Shown: positions 5,564 through 9,666 of the stretch, piece by piece
How positions within the stretch are numbered: the stretch's first letter is position 1
How the letters are laid out: every line of letters starts with the position of its first letter
From: Actinomycetes bacterium
GTDB lineage: Bacteria > Actinomycetota > Humimicrobiia > Humimicrobiales > Humimicrobiaceae
DNA: 9,666 bases
Assembly (NCBI GenBank): GCA_030609215.1
Contig: JAUWCR010000026.1
Location: forward strand, 1-9,666
Direction of reading: 5' to 3'
Notes under the pieces: generated by a model
What the model was told of the DNA's origin: nothing
Databases searched by the model: none
What the model saw: the letters and a program-made list of their open reading frames with translations, nothing else
Position numbers and translations under genes: made by a program

Positions 5564-5652
5564 TAATATTTATATTTCTACCATTTTTTAAAATCATTTA
5601 AAGATTAAAAAAATAATTCAGAGTATATTACATAAATTATATATAATGTGAG

Positions 5653-5683
5653 TGTTATCAACATTGACCTGTCCGGGAGCCAA
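5653..5683 (+). repeat. Module-boundary repeat R5
   Basis: A 31-bp copy, one G shorter in the GGGG run and with one or two other changes. It lies 89 bp after the Fic stop and before the AbrB/PIN pair. No further copy was found to the right of the island. Confidence 0.83.
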
Positions 5684-5884
5684 TCTTAATATATATAGGT
5701 ATAAATTAATCAAATCTTTTTACCCTTAATAGTTTAATTATACCTTGAGGATGTATTAATTATTATATAGCTTAATTATTCCCATTATATTTTTATTAAT
5801 AGCGTAGATTTAGATATATTTGTAATATTTTTAAAAGATTATATTATTGCACTAATAATACTATAATCTGATTTTACATATTTA
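5684..5884. other. Gene-free, extremely AT-rich spacer
   Basis: About 200 bases are nearly all A and T, with no supportable ORF, RNA gene or IS remnant. The segment separates R5 from the operator and promoter of the AbrB/PIN pair. Its composition could favour DNA bending or binding of a nucleoid protein, but nothing specific is visible. Confidence 0.5.
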
Positions 5885-5924
5885 ATATCGATTTAATATT
5901 GACATATTGAAGTTTTATCGATAT
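5885..5924. promoter_or_regulatory. Wide inverted-repeat putative operator of the AbrB/PIN pair
   Basis: ATATCGAT (5885-5892) and ATCGATAT (5917-5924) are perfect inverted repeats 24 bp apart. They flank the -35 and reach the -10. A VapB/MazE-like antitoxin complex bound to both arms, about three turns apart, could cover the promoter. The core ATCGAT is self-complementary, so the arms are also direct repeats. Confidence 0.5.
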
Positions 5925-5927
5925 ATT
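5899..5927 (+). promoter_or_regulatory. Promoter of the AbrB/PIN pair
   Basis: TTGACA (5899-5904), 17 bp, and TATATT (5922-5927). The expected start near 5934 leaves a leader of about 20 bases that includes AGGAGA before the ATG at 5955. Confidence 0.75.
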
Positions 5928-5954
5928 ATTAGTAAAATTAAATAGGAGATTAGA

Positions 5955-6161
5955 ATGACAACAATAACTGTTTCCCCAAAATTTCAGATAGTAATTCCAA
6001 AAGAAATACGCCAGAAATTGAATCTTAAACCTGGCCAGAAATTACAGGTAATTCAATTAGGTGATAGGATAGAATTTATTATTTTAAAGGATATAAGAGA
6101 TGCTCGTGGATTTCTTAAAGGCATAAATACTGATATTGTTAGGGAAGGAGATAGATATTGA
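5955..6161 (+). CDS. AbrB/SpoVT-type (VapB/MazE-like) antitoxin
   Basis: This 68-residue protein begins with a swapped-hairpin DNA-binding domain: TTITVSPKFQIVIPKEIRQKLNLKPGQKLQVIQLGDRIEFI (about residues 2-43) carries the conserved VSxKxQIVIPKxIRxxLxLKPG pattern. The remainder (ARGFLKGINTD and on to the C-terminus, about 50-68) is the flexible acidic and aromatic tail that in this family wraps the toxin. It has AGGAGA 8 bases upstream of the ATG. Its stop overlaps the TTG start of the PIN gene by 4 bp (TTGA), a strong sign of coupled translation. It likely represses its own promoter, whose flanking ATCGAT arms suit a symmetric binder. Confidence 0.93.
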   Translation: MTTITVSPKFQIVIPKEIRQKLNLKPGQKLQVIQLGDRIEFIILKDIRDARGFLKGINTDIVREGDRY

Positions 6162-6541
6162 ATTTAGTAGATTCATCTGGCTGGCTGGAATATTTTACAG
6201 ACGGGAAAAATGCAAAGTTCTTTATTCAAGTGATTGAAAATACTGAGGAACTTATGGTATCAACTATTAATCTTTACGAGGTCTACAAGAAGATACTACT
6301 AGAAAAAAATGAGGATGCTGCACTACAAGCGATAGGATTAATGCAACAGGCGAAAGTGGCGGAAATAACTTCTTCAATTGCAATTATGGCAGCAAAGCTT
6401 AGTTATGAATTAAAATTGCCTATGGCGGATAGTTTAATATATTCAACTGCTAGAACGCATGATGCTACGGTATGGACTCAGGATGCTGATTTCAAGGATT
6501 TGGAAGAAGTGAAATATTTTAAAAAGAATTATTTTAATTAA
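6158..6541 (+). CDS. vapC: PIN-domain RNase toxin (VapC-like)
   Basis: This 127-residue protein is a standard VapC-type length. It has the four acidic active-site positions: Asp5 (NLVDSSGWLEYF), Glu41 (INLYEVYK), Asp91 (LPMADSLIYSTA) and Asp109, with Asp111 (TQDADF). These bind metal and cleave RNA; in family members the target is often tRNA or rRNA, and here it is unknown. The start is TTG at 6158, overlapping the antitoxin stop, with GGAAGGAG about 10 bases before it. All catalytic residues are intact. The DNA for GWLEYFTDG (from 6177) is 27 of 30 identical to the matching stretch of the Fic gene exactly 900 bp upstream. This module ends the island; no boundary repeat follows it. Confidence 0.92.
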   Translation: MNLVDSSGWLEYFTDGKNAKFFIQVIENTEELMVSTINLYEVYKKILLEKNEDAALQAIGLMQQAKVAEITSSIAIMAAKLSYELKLPMADSLIYSTARTHDATVWTQDADFKDLEEVKYFKKNYFN

Positions 6542-6596
6542 AAGATTTGATAATTTCTCAAATATTTGATTTAAATTTTCAAAACTGCTATTTGAA

Positions 6597-6842
6597 ATGG
6601 AAGGTGAATACCCTCCCAGCAGAAAGATTAAGTCTGAATTTATAGATAAGACTGAAACCTTGAAGGAAAGAAAGATAATTGAGAGAATTGAAAACGAGCT
6701 AGAGTTTGAAAAGAGCCTCATACCTTATATGTTAGGAAAAGAAGTGTATGGAGGATATTACAGCAGAAATTGGTGCAACACAATGACTTTTAGAAAAATC
6801 ACTTTCAGAAACCTTCCTAAGCCTATAGGTAAGGTAGTTTAA
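6597..6842 (+). pseudogene. Unrecognised coding fragment
   Basis: The frame stays open from about 6570 to 6842 and encodes a strongly charged stretch (KSEFIDKTETLKERK and then IIERIENELEFEKSLIPYML) that looks like real helical protein. An aromatic and basic tail follows. No ribosome-binding site precedes the ATG at 6597; an in-frame stop lies upstream at about 6567, and the residues after it (FKFSKLLFEM) join smoothly to the rest. This suggests the tail of a longer gene that has been cut. I do not recognise the family. It may equally be a small, real but unknown protein. Confidence 0.3.
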
Positions 6843-6952
6843 CTTCGGCAACTTCGACACGAAAAAAGGGAATTTTCAGTAAAGGTGATAATGACTTCGC
6901 GTAACTTAGTACCAAAGAAGAGTGGGGAGTTATAGAATTACTGAAAGCCAAT
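6843..6952. other. Intergenic stretch without a supportable gene
   Basis: No clear gene. A short frame from 6904 to about 6999 could encode TKEEWGVIELLKANDN and a few more residues, but it has no start signal and would overlap the Fur box and promoter. I treat it as debris or chance. Confidence 0.4.
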
Positions 6953-6971
6953 GATAATGATAATCATTATT
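6953..6971. promoter_or_regulatory. Fur box (iron-responsive operator)
   Basis: GATAATGATAATCATTATT matches 18 of 19 positions of the classical Fur consensus GATAATGATAATCATTATC. It overlaps the first bases of the -35 element at 6970-6975, where Fur-Fe(II) would block RNA polymerase. It therefore predicts iron-repressed expression of the lipoprotein gene at 7055. Confidence 0.75.
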
Positions 6972-6998
6972 GTATACGTGTAAACAACTGGGTATAAT
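6970..6998 (+). promoter_or_regulatory. Promoter of the lipoprotein gene
   Basis: TTGTAT (6970-6975), 17 bp, and TATAAT (6993-6998). The start near 7005 leaves a leader of about 50 bases containing AAAGGAGG. Confidence 0.65.
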
Positions 6999-7054
6999 TA
7001 AATCATGATAGTTTAATAATGGAAAATTAAAAAATAAATAAGAAAGGAGGAGAA

Positions 7055-7525
7055 GTGAAGAAGATTGTAAGTGTAATAGTGGTAGTGGTGGTATTGCTAT
7101 CAGTATTAAGTGTTGCCAGCTGTGCTTTCACTGGTGTATCTCAAGAGGAATATGACAAAGTAGTGGCGGAACTGGATGAAGTTAAGACACAGGCACAGGT
7201 AACATCTCTGCAAAGCGAGCTCAGCGAGGTAGAAGCCAAGAACCAAAGTTTTAAGGAAATGTTGGCTAAGGCGGCAGTCTATGCCGAGGCTATCCGAGCA
7301 GCTAACGCAATGAGTGAAGAAACCACCGAAGAAGAGTCCATGGCAGTGTGGAACAAGATAGAGGCCACGGGCGATGAGGAGTTAAAAGCTAAATGGGAGA
7401 CTATGGGTGAGTTATGGCAAAAAAGTATGGAAGGAGAAGCAACTGAGGAAGAGGCAATGGCTGCTTGGATGGAGTGGATAGATTATGCGTTTAGTCAGTT
7501 AGTCAATATATTGACCGTGGAGTGA
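7055..7525 (+). CDS. Small predicted lipoprotein with coiled coil, probably iron-regulated
   Basis: This 156-residue protein starts at GTG 7055 with AAAGGAGG 4 bases upstream. Residues 1-23 are a lipoprotein signal peptide: MKK, a Val-rich core, and lipobox VASC with Cys23 as the lipidation site. Residues about 28-65 (EEYDKVVAELDEVKTQAQV and on) are a heptad-like coiled coil. The C-terminal half is Glu- and Trp-rich and seems to hold two related units, TTEEESMAVWNKI (about 91-103) and ATEEEAMAAWMEWI (about 129-142). I recognise no named family or enzymatic motif; it would sit anchored outside the cytoplasmic membrane. Its G+C is visibly higher than its neighbours', hinting at a different origin. 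A Fur box at the promoter suggests a role under iron limitation, which is inference from that site alone. Confidence 0.75.
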   Translation: MKKIVSVIVVVVVLLSVLSVASCAFTGVSQEEYDKVVAELDEVKTQAQVTSLQSELSEVEAKNQSFKEMLAKAAVYAEAIRAANAMSEETTEEESMAVWNKIEATGDEELKAKWETMGELWQKSMEGEATEEEAMAAWMEWIDYAFSQLVNILTVE

Positions 7526-7596
7526 TAAGGTTTTAAACGAAGGGGAGCAGCTAGTGTAAGGGAAAAGTTAAGCTCCTGTCTTGGTCTCATCTTAAG
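7526..7596. other. Short spacer, no gene
   Basis: GGAGC (7544-7548) and GCTCC near 7571-7575 could pair weakly around a long loop without a following T-run. I see no convincing terminator or promoter here. Confidence 0.4.
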
Positions 7597-8268
7597 TTGT
7601 GCAAAAGGTTATACCTGTGGAGCTTCTTAGGAAAGCTTTGTTGGGTGTATTTCGTTGCTGACAGCGTTATAATACAGTGTAAAAGACTTCGCTTCACTCA
7701 GTCCAAAATTGATAGAAAAGAGATTTACGTGACAAATCTCATTAAATGTATGCTCCCAAAATATAGGAAGACGAAGCAGGATGAAATTGAGATTTGCAGC
7801 AAGCACCTAAATGAAGAGATAGAATTAATAAATTAAAAAACATTAACCCCATTATGTCACCATGCAACTAAATACATCTTTGAGAAATATGCTATTCCGT
7901 TACCGTCTAAACCAGAATTTTACACGGTTTATGGTAAGATTTTTTTGGCTGAAGATAAAATGCTCCCTTTGCAGCATCCTACTGTTGCTCTTTACAACAA
8001 TTCTCTTAAGAAAGGGATGATAAAAAATTACAGTAAGATGAAAGTATTGCTCGAAGATTGCAAATGGTATCACGTATGTCCAATGAAAAAATTTTACGAA
8101 GAAGGAAAATTAAATAAAAGATGGGTAGAATTATATTGTAAGGGAGATTGGGAGAGTTGTATTCGTTATCAAACGGAAGACAGAGGAGAACCACATCCAG
8201 ATTGGATGCTTCCAGATGGATACATTGATGAAAGATTGCACAGATTGTATAATCAGGTAACAAGATGA
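7597..8268 (+). pseudogene. Uracil-DNA-glycosylase-like gene interrupted by an in-frame stop
   Basis: Reading one frame across the TAA at 7834-7836 reconstructs a family-4/5-like uracil-DNA glycosylase. Before the stop come IDRKEIYVTNLIKC, then YRKTKQDEIEICSKHLNEEIELI. After it come HHATKYIFEKYAIPLPSKPEFY, then the motif-B-like QHPTVALYN, and a C-terminal Cys-rich part with CKWYHVC, YCKGDWESC and HPDWMLPDG. Intact relatives have Pro-Lys where the stop lies and Gly where TGT at 7855 gives Cys. The N-terminal part with the GEAPG-type uracil-site motif and the Fe-S cysteines is not recognisable, so sequence before about 7680 is truncated or shifted. The second half could start at TTG 7945 as a small protein, but there is no clear Shine-Dalgarno. 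The enzyme would remove uracil from DNA; here it should be inactive. Its TGA overlaps the next start (ATGA). Confidence 0.72.
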
Positions 8269-8807
8269 AAAAATTAAGACAAAATGTATGGATTATAGTT
8301 GCCATTGCGATATTAGGTGCTTTGGTTATCGGACTTTGGAGTTGTCAAGAGGCATCTCCTACTTTAAAGGTGGATGAAGGTGCAGCAGAAAGGATTATCA
8401 GGATAGAAGCCCAAGGAGATGTTATTCATTACCAAGAAACCCTATGCTGGGATGAAAGAGAATTTTCTGAAATTTTGGTGAATAAAAATGATTTTTCTTT
8501 TAATCAGATTGAGAAATTTAAAAAAACTTATAATGTGAGTGCTGATAATTTTAATGTAGAATTTGTAGAAGGGAAAAATTCGACATTAATAAGGTGTGAT
8601 ATTCATGGTAAATTTACTGGGAATTGGTATGATTTCCATTGGTTTCTAAATCCCTTGGATCTTGATTTTCTTAACAGTCCTTTTGATAAATCTGAAAGAA
8701 CTCTTTCTTGGGATGGGTTTATTGGTAGGATTTCAACTTATATTGTTTTGGAGTTTCCTTTCTCCATAAGTAATTGTCATGCTCATGTTTGGAAAAGTGA
8801 GAGCTAG
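8265..8807 (+). CDS. Predicted membrane-anchored or lipoprotein, family not recognised
   Basis: This 180-residue protein starts at ATG 8265, overlapping the stop of the glycosylase remnant by 4 bp, with AGG 10 bases upstream. Residues about 1-27 are an N-terminal signal or anchor: a basic MKKLRQN, a hydrophobic stretch IIVAIAILGALVIGL, and then WSC. The lipobox is poor because Trp precedes Ser-Cys, so a plain membrane anchor is possible. The exported part is mostly beta-prone and ends with a run of aromatic landmarks: RCDIHGKFTGNWYDFHWFLNP (about 105-125), SERTLSWDGFIGR (about 144-156) and the C-terminal ISNCHAHVW (about 168-176), with several Cys and His residues. These look like conserved features of a real family, but I cannot name it. 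The coupling to the glycosylase gene suggests they were once in one operon. Confidence 0.65.
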   Translation: MKKLRQNVWIIVAIAILGALVIGLWSCQEASPTLKVDEGAAERIIRIEAQGDVIHYQETLCWDEREFSEILVNKNDFSFNQIEKFKKTYNVSADNFNVEFVEGKNSTLIRCDIHGKFTGNWYDFHWFLNPLDLDFLNSPFDKSERTLSWDGFIGRISTYIVLEFPFSISNCHAHVWKSES

Positions 8808-8964
8808 TAAGATGAAATTACCATTATTTATGATAATGAAGTAGCAAAAAAAGGTCTTAAAGCTGACTGAGGGTTTTCCTGCCTTATAAGAGGCTAAAAT
8901 ACAAAGAGAGTCAAAAATGCAAACAAATGTTGATAAGGTAGAATAATTTTTTCCAACCTACTGA
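8808..8964. other. Spacer between convergent genes, nothing clear
   Basis: No ORF, promoter or strong terminator is visible. GGTAG (8937-8941) and CTACC on the other strand near 8958-8962 could form a small hairpin around a T-run, too weak to call. Confidence 0.4.
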
Positions 8965-9534
8965 TTAATATTTTCTGATATCCAAAAACCAGAAATTTCC
9001 TCTCTCAATTACTTTAGCTTCTCTAATTTTTATCAGTCTTTTAAAAATAGGACCTGAAATTACAAAAGCGTTACACTCACCATTCTTTCCACAAAGGTCA
9101 ATCTTTTTATTCTTTAAGTAGTGAATAAACTCTTGGCCTACTTTATGGCCAATCCACTCTTTTTCAATAAATTTTTGTTTAGCACTGACTACAATTGCTT
9201 CAATTCCTAATTCTCCACAAACTCTCTCTACCCATTCTTTATGTTCTTCTAAATAAATGTCTCCAAAAATCATTCCAGATATCCTGTTAGTAGAAATTAG
9301 ATTTTTAACTGATTCCTTAAATTCTTTTTCATATCCTTCCCGGGTAGTTTCTTTTTGAACCAAAGAGATTCCTACTGCTTCAGCTTGGAGCTGAATTAAT
9401 CTTGCTTCTGTGCCATGAAAACTTACTCTTTTGAATTCTTCAGAAATAAAATTCAAAAGATGCGAAACATAGTATCTATTTATCTTAACAATTTTAAGGA
9501 ACTATCTCCAGTTTATCAAAGAAAGAAATTTGAC
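8965..9534 (-). pseudogene. Dph6/DUF71-like PP-loop ATPase (diphthine-ammonia ligase family), broken
   Basis: From about 9480 to 8965 the minus strand reads YYVSHLLNFISEEFKRVSFHG, then ERVCGELGIEA, IVVSAKQKFIEKEWIGHKV and finally CGKNGECNAFVISGPIF. These are recognisable Dph6/DUF71 landmarks, and FGDIYLEEH is the family's central motif. Three lesions are visible. First, the N-terminal SGGKDS pyrophosphate loop is gone: an in-frame TAG lies at 9502-9504, and GDSSLKLLR survives only in another frame near 9509-9483. Second, about 25 residues that normally sit between GIEA and IVVSAK are missing (near 9196-9201). Third, the usual NGEFHTFV reads NGECNAFV. Intact members use ATP to amidate diphthine in archaea and eukaryotes; bacterial versions act on unknown substrates. 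TTG at 9456 could open a shorter frame, but that protein would lack the ATP site. Confidence 0.75.
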
Positions 9535-9666
9535 AAGAACTAAAACAAAAAAAGGTCAATTGAACTCAAATAAAAGGGAAGCGGTTTAAACAAAAAGCAG
9601 GAGTTGTCCCCTGTTTTGAAATTGCCCAGTAATGAGTATTTTTTGATTTAATTTATTTTTTTTCAT
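9535..9666. other. Right-edge intergenic sequence
   Basis: No gene is supportable. On the minus strand CAGGGG-acaa-CTCCTG (about 9597-9613) followed by C and a T-run could be a weak, mismatched rho-independent terminator for a gene beyond the window. The last 30 bases are T-rich without further signals. Confidence 0.3.

Noticed and set aside
894..5683. CRISPR array made of the 32-bp repeats
   Set aside because: Spacing is about 0.9-1.5 kb, intervals hold whole gene modules, and there is no cas gene.
2392..5683. Integron attC sites or gene-cassette array
   Set aside because: The repeats lack paired GTTRRRY/RYYYAAC core sites in attC arrangement, promoters sit in every module, and no tyrosine integrase is present.
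2392..5683. TTATCAACA inside the repeats as DnaA boxes marking a replication origin
   Set aside because: It differs from the TTATCCACA consensus, occurs once per kilobase rather than clustered, and has no dnaA/dnaN neighbour.
7834..7836. Recoding or readthrough of the TAA in the glycosylase-like gene
   Set aside because: Selenocysteine and pyrrolysine use TGA and TAG, other genes here end normally in TAA, and nearby substitutions (such as Cys at 7855) point to decay.
8006..8305. 99-codon minus-strand ORF opposite the glycosylase remnant
   Set aside because: Antisense shadow of the strand carrying recognisable family motifs.
9597..9613. Strong rho-independent terminator
   Set aside because: The stem has a mismatch and only a few GC pairs; listed only as a weak possibility in the right-edge entry.
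1..9666. tRNA, rRNA or known riboswitch
   Set aside because: I saw no cloverleaf with a GTTCRA arm, no rRNA-like conserved blocks, and no leader long enough for a recognisable riboswitch.

Overview
This is an AT-rich bacterial window, roughly one third G+C by eye. Bacterial origin is supported by sigma-70-type promoters with 16-17 bp spacers, Shine-Dalgarno sites, a near-perfect Fur box, and several toxin-antitoxin (TA) type modules. A broken formate dehydrogenase at the left edge points to an anaerobic lifestyle. I cannot fix the lineage; a low-GC uncultured anaerobe would fit, but that is inference.

Layout. (1) 1-348: the N-terminal iron-sulfur part of a formate dehydrogenase alpha subunit, with two cluster cysteines replaced by Phe and the rest of the gene missing. 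(2) About 340-890: an IS200-type insertion sequence with one HUH transposase on the minus strand and a hairpin at each end. (3) 894-6541: an island of five independent modules: a DUF4143-type AAA ATPase (minus strand), a DUF3368-like PIN / UPF0175 pair, HigB-HigA, a stand-alone Fic AMP-transferase, and an AbrB-type antitoxin / PIN toxin (VapBC-like) pair. A dispersed repeat of about 32 bp, always in the same orientation, lies at each module boundary (R1-R5). At R2 it abuts the decayed 3' end of an ISL3-like transposase gene. (4) 6542-9666: mostly decayed genes. It holds an unrecognised fragment, a predicted lipoprotein behind a Fur box and promoter, a uracil-DNA-glycosylase-like gene split by an in-frame stop, a secreted or anchored protein of unrecognised family, and a damaged Dph6-like PP-loop gene.

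How it works together. The four TA-like modules and the ATPase each have their own promoter, and most carry symmetric or repeated sequences over that promoter that look like operators. They are therefore probably autoregulated units rather than one operon. The repeats and IS remnants suggest that the island grew, or is reshuffled, by recombination between short homologous sequences. Two modules (HigBA and Fic) have promoters that place the transcription start at or within a few bases of the ATG, predicting leaderless mRNAs. The window looks like an accessory, low-constraint region where TA modules persist among dying metabolic and repair genes.
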